From Actinomycetota bacterium (GTDB taxonomy: Bacteria; Actinomycetota; Rubrobacteria; Rubrobacterales; Rubrobacteraceae), in NCBI GenBank assembly GCA_020200675.1, contig JAIVIG010000333.1, forward strand, positions 1-12,382: DNA of 12,382 nt, given 5' to 3'. The stretch's first letter is position 1; each line of letters begins with the position of its first letter. This document shows, in pieces, positions 6,597 to 12,382 of the stretch. Position numbers and translations under genes: made by a program. The notes below the pieces were generated by a model. That model was not told the origin of the DNA and made no database searches. It saw only the letters and a program-made list of their open reading frames with translations.

Positions 6597-7277
6597 GTGG
6601 AAGAGCGGGGCTTGATCGGGCTCGAGGCGCGGACGCAGGACGGCACGGAGGTGGGTAGGATTCTGGAGGTCCTAACCGACGAGGCGACGGGGGACGTGAC
6701 GCACGTCGTCGTGGAGACGGACGAAGAAGAGCGAATGGAGATCCCGATCGGGGAGCTGGACCTGGACCCGGACGCGGACTTCGCTACCTTTCACGCGGAC
6801 CCGTCCGACGAGGAGCCCGGCGACCATCTCGGTGACGCGGAGAGGCCGGAGGGCTACGCGCCCGCGCAGTCCGACGTGGAGGACTACGAGCACGAGGGAC
6901 AGTTCGTGACGACGCCGACGGACCCTGACGAGGCGATCTCCACGGAAGAGACCCAACGCGAGGCGGATGAGGCAGGCGGCTGGGAAGACGAGGGTACCAA
7001 CACCGTCGACTCCGGCTACCCACGCAACGACGTCTACATAGACCCGGACACCGGCGAAGAAGAGCTAGACCCCGCGATGGAGGACAACGAGACCCTCGAA
7101 GACGACGTGGAGGACCTCATCAACGGCACCGAGCTGGAGGTCCGCGCCGTAAAAGACGGCGTCGTGGAACTTAGCGGTAGGGCAGCGACGCAGGAAGACC
7201 TCGACGAGTCGGTAAGGGAGATCCTGGGCCTCGACGGTGTCCTGGAGGTGGACACGACCGACGTGGACATCGGTTAG
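6597..7277 (+). CDS. Acidic PRC-barrel and BON domain protein
   Basis: The protein has 226 residues and a GTG start with AGGAGG 9 nt upstream. Residues about 3-72 form a PRC-barrel (GLIGLEARTQDGTEVGRI, then beta-strand pairs ending MEIPIGELDLDPD), a small domain that binds partner proteins or RNA. Residues about 163-226 resemble a BON domain (LEDDVEDLINGTELEVRAV, VVELSGRA, then EILGLDGVLEVD), associated with membrane or stress proteins. The middle 90 residues are an Asp/Glu/Pro-rich low-complexity linker. The whole protein is extremely acidic and has no signal peptide or membrane helix, so it is probably cytosolic. It is transcribed divergently from clpC across a 205-bp gap, so shared stress regulation is possible. 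Specific function unknown. Confidence 0.85.
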   Translation: MEERGLIGLEARTQDGTEVGRILEVLTDEATGDVTHVVVETDEEERMEIPIGELDLDPDADFATFHADPSDEEPGDHLGDAERPEGYAPAQSDVEDYEHEGQFVTTPTDPDEAISTEETQREADEAGGWEDEGTNTVDSGYPRNDVYIDPDTGEEELDPAMEDNETLEDDVEDLINGTELEVRAVKDGVVELSGRAATQEDLDESVREILGLDGVLEVDTTDVDIG

Positions 7278-7391
7278 CTATCAGTTGCCAGCTCTTATAC
7301 GGTAGTCAGCGATGCTCCTCCAGAGATAACACAACGAGCATGCAGAGTGGAGAGTTCACGTTACGTCGGCGTTTCCCGCACGACCAGTCCT

Positions 7392-7421
7392 TAGCTAACT
7401 GCTGTCGGCTGACTGCTGATG
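7392..7421. repeat. GCTGA-type short repeat overlapping the queF 3' end
   Basis: This stretch is built from GCTGA/ACTGCTG units. GCTGACTGCTGA at 7408-7419 is the exact reverse complement of 10455-10466, so the same repeat family occurs twice in opposite orientations in this window. On the minus strand it encodes the last residues of QueF (about HQQSADSS). A looser variant lies at about 7278-7315. I see no mobility gene attached. Confidence 0.5.
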
Positions 7422-7811
7422 GCTTTCATGACGGACGACGGTTCGTATCTTCAGCCCGCCCCGTACTTTCTGGGTGAGGTCCACGGTCATCTCCGCGGGG
7501 TCGCAAGCGGCGACGAGATCTTTGAGGAGCGTGGCGGCCATGTCTTCCGCGAACATGCCCCTGTCCCTGAAGCTCCACAGGTAGAGCTTCATCGCCTTCG
7601 ACTCCAGGAGTCGCGGACCCGGACGGTAGCTCAACTTCAGTTCGTAGAAGTCCGGCTGTCCGGTCACGGGGCAGATCGCCGTGAGCTCGTCCGTCGAAAA
7701 CTCTACGACGGCGTCCGTGTCGGCGTGGTTCCACGGCACCATGTCCAGTTGTTCCGCCCCGATAGGTCCTCGCGTCTCGCGCCCCAGCACCCGCCTGTCT
7801 TCCCGCTGCAT
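7395..7811 (-). CDS. queF: NADPH-dependent 7-cyano-7-deazaguanine reductase (QueF)
   Basis: This 138-residue single-domain QueF reduces the nitrile preQ0 to the amine preQ1 for queuosine tRNA modification. The signature ESKAMKLYLWSFRDRG (70-85) binds NADPH. The nucleophile C47 lies in ICPVTGQPDF, with the general acid D54 seven residues later. The Glu that binds substrate (E89) is present, but the His expected just before it is Ala here (FAED instead of FHED). The ATG is preceded by GAGGAG with 8 nt spacing. The last eight or so residues derive from a GCTGA-type repeat, so the original C terminus may have been replaced. No other queuosine genes are in the window. Confidence 0.9.
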   Translation of the reverse strand: MQREDRRVLGRETRGPIGAEQLDMVPWNHADTDAVVEFSTDELTAICPVTGQPDFYELKLSYRPGPRLLESKAMKLYLWSFRDRGMFAEDMAATLLKDLVAACDPAEMTVDLTQKVRGGLKIRTVVRHESHQQSADSS

Positions 7812-7932
7812 CTTACGAACTCCTCGGTAAGTGTCTTCTGTTCGGTAGAGATGTTAACCCACAAACTCTAGCAGCCACGCGGGGAGATATCTCTGTGGGG
7901 TGGGCTCGGGTGTCCAACCCCGTTATGATGTG

Positions 7933-7976
7933 CATGATGGGATCATGGGTCGCCCGGTGCACGGGCTGTGCGCGAC
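7933..7976 (+). promoter_or_regulatory. Two stem-loops in the leader of the adenylate kinase cluster
   Basis: CATGAT/ATCATG (7933-7938 with 7942-7947, 3-nt loop) is followed by a two-part stem: GTCGC (7949-7953) with GCGAC (7972-7976) outside, and an inner GCCCG/CGGGC pairing (7952-7956 with 7962-7966) that competes for two bases. They lie 35-78 nt upstream of the adk start. A TATGAT hexamer at 7924-7929 could be a -10 box, but no -35 is convincing. No known riboswitch is recognised. Confidence 0.3.
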
Positions 7977-8010
7977 CGGAAGGACGAATAAAAAAAGAGG
8001 AGGTGTCGAG

Positions 8011-8661
8011 GTGAAGATATCGTTGCTCGGCCCCGTGGGGACCGGCAAGGGGACCCAGGCCCAGCGGGTCTCGGAGGCGCTCAACTGGACCCGGATCGCG
8101 ACGGGAGACCTGGTTCGGGACCAGATCGAGGCAGACACGAAGCTCGGGCAGGAGCTAAAGCGCTACAGCGACCAGGGCGAGCCGGTCCCTGACGACGAGA
8201 TCCTGGAGTTGATACTGCCCCACCTCCAGCCCGCGGGAGGTTGGATCCTAGACGACTGTCCGCGCACCATAAACCAGGCCCGCATGCTCGACGAAGAGCT
8301 AGAGAACCGTGGCATCGGCCTGGACAAGGTGATCTTCCTCGAAGGACCCAGCGATGTGGAGCTGATCGAACGGGTCAGCAGCGGCAGGCGGCACAGCCTG
8401 GCGACCGGCAGGGTCTACCACCTGGAGAACGATCCCCCGCCGGACCCGAACGAGGGCAAGGACCCCGGGCCGTTCGTGCAGCGCGACGACGACACGGAGG
8501 AGGCCCTGCGACGCCAGCTGGAGTCCTGGCGCGAGGAGGCCGAAGAGATCAAGGAACACTACGACGAGCAGGGCATTCTCACCGTCGTAGATGCGGGCCA
8601 GGAGGTACCCGAGATCACCGAGGATATCCTCGAAGCCCTGGGCCATCCACCGAAGAGGTAG
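8011..8661 (+). CDS. adk: Adenylate kinase family protein (divergent)
   Basis: The protein has 216 residues, the normal length, and interconverts AMP plus ATP with two ADP in the cytosol. The P-loop is GPVGTGKGT (7-15), then TGDLVRDQI (AMP site, 31-39) and DDCPRT (81-86, usually DGFPRT). The LID region begins GRRHSLATGRVYH and ends in FVQRDDD and LRRQLESW. It lacks the zinc-binding Cys set of some LIDs. The substitutions suggest a paralogue rather than the housekeeping copy usually found in the ribosomal protein cluster. Start chosen: GTG 8011, with GAGGAGG 7 nt upstream; the frame is open back to 7900, but that extension has no ribosome site. The next gene begins 2 nt after its stop, so they are almost certainly cotranscribed. 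Confidence 0.88.
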   Translation: MKISLLGPVGTGKGTQAQRVSEALNWTRIATGDLVRDQIEADTKLGQELKRYSDQGEPVPDDEILELILPHLQPAGGWILDDCPRTINQARMLDEELENRGIGLDKVIFLEGPSDVELIERVSSGRRHSLATGRVYHLENDPPPDPNEGKDPGPFVQRDDDTEEALRRQLESWREEAEEIKEHYDEQGILTVVDAGQEVPEITEDILEALGHPPKR

Positions 8662-8663
8662 AG

Positions 8664-9674
8664 TTGCACGTCTACAGCGATCCCGCCTCCGAGCGCCATG
8701 TGAACCACATGGCCGGCGTGGAGTCCCCGGAGAGGTTCCCAGCGGCGCTGACCGGGGTCGAAGAAGCCGAGAGGGCCGGCGTGGAGGTGGAGCACCGCCC
8801 CTGCGAACCCGCTCCGAGGCCGGCCCTCGAAGCGGTCCACGCGCCGGCCTACCTGGACCAACTCGAAGAGCTCGCCGCGTCGGGCGGGGGCTACGTAGAC
8901 TTCGACACGGCCCTGAACGCGCACTCCTGGGAGGCCGCGACCCTGGCGAGCGGGGCCGCCATAGAGGCGGCCGAGGGCGCCCTCTCCGGGACGGCGGCCT
9001 TCGCCATCTCCCGCCCCCCGGGTCACCACGCCGGCAGGGGCTACGGGATGGGCTTCTGCCTGCTGAACAACGCCGCCGTAGCCGCCGAGCACGCCCGTTC
9101 GAGTGGCGTCGAGAGGGTGGCCATCCTCGATTGGGATGTCCACCACGGCAACGGCACCCAGGACATCTTCTACGCCAACGGCGACGTCCTGTACCTCTCG
9201 GTCCACCAGAGCCCCTTCTACCCCGGCACCGGCGACGCCCGCGAGGTCGGGGAGGACAGAGGACGGGGCTTTACGGCGAACGTGCCCCTGCCCGGGCGCT
9301 CCGGAGAGGATGTCTACGCGGAGGCGTTCGCCGGCTTCTTCGTCCCGATCCTACGCGAGTATCGCCCCGAGTTACTCCTCGTCTCCGCCGGCTACGACGC
9401 CCACTCCGACGACCTTTTGGGAGGGATGCGCCTGGAGTCGGCCTCCTTCGGGCGCTTCGCGTCACGGCTCGCGGCCCTGGCCCGCGAGGTCGAGGCGGTG
9501 CCTCCCGTGTTCCTGCTCGAAGGTGGTTACAACCTGAACGCCCTCACCGAGAGCGTCGCCGCCACCATACAGGGGCTCGAGGAAGAACCACCCGCCTGGG
9601 AGTACTCGGGTGACACGAGGCCAGTCGAAGCGGCGCGCAAGGCCCTGTCTCCCTTCTGGGAGAGCCTCCGTTAG
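8664..9674 (+). CDS. Histone deacetylase-family zinc amidohydrolase
   Basis: The protein has 336 residues. It removes acetyl groups from acetyl-lysine proteins or acetylated polyamines using zinc. Family motifs are in order: an H-x-ES-PER start region (15-25), RPPGHHA with the catalytic His pair H121/H122, GFCLLNNAAVAA, DWDVHHGNGT giving zinc ligands D158 and H160, VHQSPFYPGTG, NVPLPG, SAGYDAH giving zinc ligand D245, and LEGGYN with the catalytic Tyr. The wording is closer to class II-like bacterial enzymes than to AcuC. Start chosen: TTG 8664, with AGAGG 5 nt upstream and 2 nt after the adk stop; it matches the family N terminus (LHVYSDP). A longer open frame reaching to 8241 only overlaps adk. 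Natural substrate is unknown; lysine-acetylated metabolic enzymes are a reasonable guess. Confidence 0.9.
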   Translation: MHVYSDPASERHVNHMAGVESPERFPAALTGVEEAERAGVEVEHRPCEPAPRPALEAVHAPAYLDQLEELAASGGGYVDFDTALNAHSWEAATLASGAAIEAAEGALSGTAAFAISRPPGHHAGRGYGMGFCLLNNAAVAAEHARSSGVERVAILDWDVHHGNGTQDIFYANGDVLYLSVHQSPFYPGTGDAREVGEDRGRGFTANVPLPGRSGEDVYAEAFAGFFVPILREYRPELLLVSAGYDAHSDDLLGGMRLESASFGRFASRLAALAREVEAVPPVFLLEGGYNLNALTESVAATIQGLEEEPPAWEYSGDTRPVEAARKALSPFWESLR

Positions 9675-9683
9675 AATAAAGTC

Positions 9684-9872
9684 ATGGGAGAATCCTACGA
9701 TCCGAAGGACCTTCGGTCCGACCGACAGGAGCTACTGGCGCGGCTGCGGGATCCCAAGCCCGAGGACGCGACCCTGCCCGCCGAGGCCGACGGGTATCTG
9801 CGGCACAACCCCGACGACGCGGAGGTAAGGGAAGCCCGCGAGAGGCTGCCCGAGCTCGACCAGAGCGAGTAG
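9684..9872 (+). CDS. Small acidic protein of unknown function
   Basis: The protein has 62 residues starting at ATG 9684, 9 nt after the deacetylase stop. It is hydrophilic and rich in Asp, Glu and Arg, with two predicted helices (about 10-22 and 45-56) and no Cys, signal peptide or membrane segment. No strong Shine-Dalgarno is visible, so translation may be coupled to the upstream gene. I do not recognise a family. The spacing within a same-strand cluster is the main reason to call it; the overlapping frame from 9610 looks like a shadow. Confidence 0.6.
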   Translation: MGESYDPKDLRSDRQELLARLRDPKPEDATLPAEADGYLRHNPDDAEVREARERLPELDQSE

Positions 9873-9924
9873 CCCCGCGCGTTGCGGGATCGTACGGGCT
9901 TTATGCGGAGCAGAGGAGAAAGAG

Positions 9925-10164
9925 ATGGCAAAGGTCGTATTGTTCAGCACCACGACCTGTTCGTGGTGCCGCAGAGCGAAGAAGTATTTCAAAGAGAGCC
10001 GCGTCCCCTTCCGGGAGGTCAACGTCGAGCGCGACGCGTCGGCCGCCCGCACGATCCAGAAGCAGACCGGCCAGGCGGGTGTGCCGGTCATCAAAATAGG
10101 CAGCAAGTGGATCGTCGGCTTCGACCAGCCCGCCATCGAGCGCGAGCTGGCCCGGAAATCGTAA
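9925..10164 (+). CDS. Glutaredoxin-family thiol oxidoreductase
   Basis: The protein has 79 residues with a thioredoxin fold and is cytosolic. The redox site is CSWC (C12-C15) after strand VVLFSTTT, and the cis-proline is P54 in GVPVI, followed by KIGSKWIVGFD and a terminal helix. This matches the short YruB/NrdH-like glutaredoxin group, which reduces disulfides using low-molecular-weight thiols or thioredoxin reductase. In an actinobacterium the partner could be mycothiol, but that cannot be read from sequence. ATG is preceded by GAGGAG 6 nt upstream. It lies 52 nt after the small acidic protein on the same strand, so it may be the last gene of the adk cluster or have its own start. No nrd genes are nearby. 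Confidence 0.9.
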   Translation: MAKVVLFSTTTCSWCRRAKKYFKESRVPFREVNVERDASAARTIQKQTGQAGVPVIKIGSKWIVGFDQPAIERELARKS

Positions 10165-10243
10165 GGCTACAACGAGGAACACCTGTCTCTCGTACCGGGC
10201 TGCGCGGGTGCCGCAGGCTGAACGAGGCGACGTTGACCATAGG

Positions 10244-10335
10244 GAAGTACCAATTGGGTGAAAGCCCGGAGAGCAGGTACCTCTACCGGTCGCCGGGCGC
10301 CACGCCGATGACCGGCGACTGATACGTTCGGGTAT
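10244..10335 (+). other. Run of potential RNA stem-loops in a 380-bp gene-free stretch
   Basis: No credible gene lies between 10165 and 10544. Within it, GAAGTACC/GGTACCTC (10244-10251 with 10276-10283, 7 of 8 pairs) encloses a smaller GGG/CCC hairpin with a TGAAAG loop (10256-10267). GTCGCCGG/CCGGCGAC follows (10289-10296 with 10312-10319, perfect), then ATAC/GTAT (10322-10335). A further TTGCGG/CCGCAA hairpin lies at 10422-10445. Consecutive paired segments of this kind suggest a structured RNA or the remnant of a ribozyme-type element such as a group II intron end, but no diagnostic domain is seen. The strand is a guess. Random pairing in GC-rich DNA remains possible. Confidence 0.3.
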
Positions 10336-10453
10336 AGAGTGCTTTGCCAGGCAACAGCAGATACGGTGTGGCAGCGGCCGTTGCGTTCTCGTCGATCGCG
10401 AGAGCCTGTCTCTAAAGCGGCTTGCGGAAGGATGACCTCCCGCAAATCGCGCC

Positions 10454-10496
10454 GTCAGCAGTCAGCTTTTGTTCTTGCTGATTGCTGAATGCTGAC
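10454..10496. repeat. GCTGA-type repeat forming a hairpin
   Basis: GTCAGCAGTCAGC (10454-10466) pairs with GCTGAATGCTGAC (10484-10496) at 12 of 13 positions around a 17-nt loop that carries a further GCTGATT unit. The 12-mer at 10455-10466 recurs inverted at 7408-7419. It lies just before the IS630 remnant and might mark or attract the insertion, or it may be an independent dispersed repeat. Confidence 0.5.
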
Positions 10497-10544
10497 CTCT
10501 CACAGCACCTTGCGATGACATTGCACCAACAGCATCATGGATGC

Positions 10545-11488
10545 GTGAAAGCTTATTCGATAGACCTGCGCACCAAGATAGTGAAGTCAGTAAGCAGGGG
10601 CGTTTCTAAGAGCGAGACCGCCCGTAGGTTTGGAGTAAACCGCTCGACGGTCAGACGCTACCTCAAGCAGCTCGACGAGGAGGGCACTCTTGTCCCCAAG
10701 AAGGCTCCCGGCTCTCCTCCGAAGCTTGACGAGAGCGCTATGCGGCTGCTCGAGGAAGATATTGAGACCCGTCCCTGGGTTACCACAGACTGAGGAGCGA
10801 ATTCCTCTATGGGATCTGTGGGGTTGAGGTGAGCGAGGCGACAATCTGCCGGGCGATCAAGGTGCGCCTCGCTCAGAGTCGAAAAAAGATCAGCACGAGC
10901 AAGTGAGAGGGACGAGTGGCTGAGGTTCATTTGGCGTTCTTTGGTCGGCGATCTCGACGGCCGGAGCTTGGTATTCGTCGATGAGATGGGCACCCATACT
11001 TCACTCGCCCCTTCGTATGGCTACTCGCCCCATGGACAGAGGGCGTTCTTCAAAGTGCCAAGAAACAGAGGCAAGAACACGTCGCTCTTGGCGAGCATGA
11101 GCTTGGAGGGTATGGGACCTTCGATGGCCATCGAAGGATCGACGACCAAGGAAGTGTTCGAGACCTACGTGGAGCACTTTCTGACTCCGGCACTCAAGAG
11201 TGGGCAGGTTGTGTTGATGGACAACCTCTCTGCCCACAAGGGAGATAGGGTGCGCGAGTTGATCGAGAGGCAAGGTTGTGAACTTGTGTATCTGCCGCCC
11301 TACTCGCCCGATCTCAATCCATCGAAGAGGCCTTCTCGAAGATCAAGGACCTTCTCCGGAAGGCTAGAGCCAGAACTCGCGAGGCTCTGATCGAAGCACT
11401 GGGGGTGGCAATCTCGGCGGTCACCATGAGAGACGCTCACGGCTTCTTCGAGCACGGTGGCTACCGTCTACGAGGTCCGCAGCTATAA
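10545..11488 (+). pseudogene. IS630-family transposase remnant with three frameshifts
   Basis: Joined across three frame changes, the stretch encodes a full-length IS630-type DDE transposase. It starts at GTG 10545 (VKAYSIDLR) with an HTH (VSKSETARRFGVNRSTVRRYL). The frame stops at TGA 10791-10793. The next part (LRSEFLYGICGVEVSEATIC) is read one base back from 10790. The frame changes again at the A6 run 10882-10887, after which ASERDEWLRFIWRSL, VDEMGTH (first D) and LMDNLSAHKG (second D) follow. A third shift near 11320 leads from YLPPYSPDLNP into IEEAFSKIKD (the Glu) and on to TAA 11486-11488. Each break behaves like a one-base indel; the second can be undone by removing one A. IS630 elements sometimes use programmed frameshifting, but three sites with different directions argue for decay. 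I could not find convincing terminal inverted repeats. Confidence 0.8.
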
Positions 11489-11531
11489 CAGATGCTCTAT
11501 AGACGCGGCTGCTAACTAAGAACTCTTGCCG

Positions 11532-12149
11532 CTACCTCGCTTGGTTAGGGTTGTAAGGTATGAAAGGTTCAGGGTCGCAAAAATCACCCCACCCATCGTT
11601 GTCGGAATCCTCTTGATTTGGGTTAGGCGTTTCCGGACAGTTATCCCAGTGAACATAGTTGTAACTTACCCAGCCGGGCGGCTGTTGATCTATCTGGTAT
11701 TCCGCGGAATAGCCCGAACCAGCTCCATCACCGTCCACGTCAGGGTGGTACCACCCATGCCCTGCTTGTGGAATCCCACGCGCTGGGATGAAAGCAGGTT
11801 GCGGTGGGGGATTCGGGTAGTTCGGTGATGCTACTTTATCATTAGAACCTTTGCCACTTCTTTCGTCTCGGTTTTCGGAACCTGATGCCAAAGCTACTTC
11901 TTCGCTAGAGGCTTTGTCTTCTCCTCGGTCCTGATCTTTAGAATCCGATGAAGCTGCTTCTTCGCTAGAATCTGTGTTTTCTCCTTCGCTTCGGTCTTTG
12001 GAACCTGAGGTTGACGCCTCCTCTTTGTTAGAACCTTTGCTACCTTCGTCAGTGCCGCTGCTACAGCTCGCTAGTAGAGCGATAAAAAGGACGAATATGG
12101 TGACTAACAGCAATGTTTTCTTCGCTTTCACTAGCCAAAAACGGCTCAT
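11532..12149 (-). CDS. Lipoprotein with repetitive linker and thrombospondin type 3 calcium motif
   Basis: The protein has 205 residues from ATG 12149. A lipoprotein signal peptide (SRFWLVKAKK, a hydrophobic core, lipobox LLASC) gives lipidated Cys29, so it is exported and membrane-anchored. Residues about 30-110 are a disordered Ser/Glu/Lys/Asp linker made of four imperfect copies of about 20 residues, visible in the DNA at a 60-63 bp period. The C-terminal third has an Asp-rich loop, DVDGDG, then a thrombospondin type 3 motif, DNCPETPNPNQ followed by DSDNDGWGDFCD, which binds calcium. No catalytic domain is seen. ATG 12149 has GGAGAGG 6 nt upstream. An alternative ATG at 12164 overlaps the upstream stop as TAATG and would add five residues. 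Base composition is clearly lower in GC than the core genes, suggesting acquired DNA. No terminator is visible after the stop. Confidence 0.8.
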   Translation of the reverse strand: MSRFWLVKAKKTLLLVTIFVLFIALLASCSSGTDEGSKGSNKEEASTSGSKDRSEGENTDSSEEAASSDSKDQDRGEDKASSEEVALASGSENRDERSGKGSNDKVASPNYPNPPPQPAFIPARGIPQAGHGWYHPDVDGDGAGSGYSAEYQIDQQPPGWVSYNYVHWDNCPETPNPNQEDSDNDGWGDFCDPEPFIPYNPNQAR

Positions 12150-12163
12150 GCCCAACCTCTCCA

Positions 12164-12382
12164 TTACGCACCTATCATCTCTTCGTCCGAAGCCAGGCGC
12201 CTCTCCTGCTCATTGACAACTGTGTATAACTCGATCCAGATCACATAAGGACCACTGCTGCCGTCTTGGGGAACAGGTACCCAAGTTTCCAGCTGCGCCT
12301 TACTAGTTTGTTTGCCAGGAATAACAATATCTGAAGGCCATGCCGATCGAAAAGCTAGTCTACTGACCGGCTTCTCAGTATC
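12164..12382 (-). CDS. 3' end of an unrecognised gene running off the window
   Basis: On the minus strand the frame is open from the window edge to TAA at 12164-12166, encoding at least 72 C-terminal residues. No start lies inside the window. The visible part includes SAWPSDIVIPGKQ, LETWVPVPQDGSSGPYVIWI and ELYTVVNEQERR, ending in an acidic tail; the alternating hydrophobic pattern suggests a beta-sandwich domain. I do not recognise the family. The stop overlaps a possible lipoprotein ATG (TAATG), so the two genes are probably in one operon and may be translationally coupled. Its composition matches the lower-GC right end. Confidence 0.6.
   Translation of the reverse strand, partial: DTEKPVSRLAFRSAWPSDIVIPGKQTSKAQLETWVPVPQDGSSGPYVIWIELYTVVNEQERRLASDEEMIGA

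Noticed and set aside
7900..8010. Upstream extension of adenylate kinase from GTG 7900
   Set aside because: GAGGAGG at 7997-8003 serves GTG 8011, where the family P-loop region normally begins; the extension has no homologous features and covers stem-loops.
8241..8663. N-terminal extension of the deacetylase overlapping adenylate kinase
   Set aside because: The extension is Arg/Gly/Pro-rich shadow of adk. TTG 8664 has a ribosome site, a 2-nt intergenic gap and the family N terminus.
10167..10445. 92-residue minus-strand frame in the gene-free stretch
   Set aside because: No ribosome site, no motif, and its composition looks like antisense of a structured GC-rich region.
10882..10888. A6G as a programmed -1 frameshift site in the IS630 transposase
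   Set aside because: A -1 slip leads to a stop soon after in the wrong frame; the continuation needs +1, and two other frame breaks lack slippery sites.
10500..11530. Terminal inverted repeats for the IS630 remnant
   Set aside because: Only a 6-bp AGCATC match was found between the two sides, too weak to define ends.
1..12382. CRISPR array, tRNA or rRNA genes
   Set aside because: No regularly spaced direct repeats of CRISPR type, and no cloverleaf or rRNA-like conserved segments were recognised by eye.

Overview
The window looks like chromosomal DNA from a high-GC actinobacterium, possibly a Rubrobacter-like lineage. The reasons are frequent GTG/TTG starts, strong GC bias at third codon positions, a PRC-barrel/BON protein, a zinc-finger ClpC and single-domain QueF. 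The genus is an inference from gene style, not a search result. Most of the window is housekeeping or stress-related core sequence. It is interrupted by one apparently intact insertion sequence, and its right end has accessory character.

Layout, left to right. Positions 1-882 hold the C-terminal part of a cobalamin-independent methionine synthase-like methyltransferase, cut by the window edge. A GC-rich repeat/hairpin region follows. Next comes a VIT/CCC1-type iron or manganese transporter (from about 1140 to 1697) with a good promoter overlapped by a perfect 8-bp dyad, ending in a bidirectional terminator. A small secreted protein with RTX-like calcium-binding repeats converges on that terminator from the minus strand. 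Only 56 bp upstream of its start lies an IS701-family element (2236-3770) with 17-bp terminal inverted repeats, one mismatch between them, and one intact DDE transposase. Then comes clpC (minus), with a terminator, an N-terminal Cys4 zinc finger, and a promoter overlapped by an inverted repeat. Divergent from clpC is a very acidic PRC-barrel plus BON protein.

Further right, queF (minus) encodes the last step of preQ1 synthesis. A tight plus-strand cluster follows: a divergent adenylate kinase, a class II-like histone deacetylase-family amidohydrolase starting 2 nt after it, a 62-residue acidic protein, and a glutaredoxin. After the glutaredoxin comes a 380-bp gene-free stretch containing several potential RNA stem-loops and a GCTGA-type repeat hairpin. 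It leads into an IS630-family transposase remnant broken by three frameshifts. The right end, visibly lower in GC, carries on the minus strand the 3' end of an unrecognised gene. Its TAA overlaps a possible ATG of a downstream lipoprotein that has a repetitive Ser/Glu/Lys linker and a thrombospondin type 3 calcium-binding motif.

Themes: stress and proteostasis (ClpC, glutaredoxin, PRC/BON), metal handling (VIT transporter), calcium-binding exported proteins (RTX-like and TSP3), and transposition. I do not see a clearly new defence or biosynthetic system. The best leads are the operator-like dyads at the transporter and clpC promoters, the structured gene-free stretch near 10.24-10.34 kb, the adenylate kinase/deacetylase pair, and a QueF lacking the expected active-site histidine.
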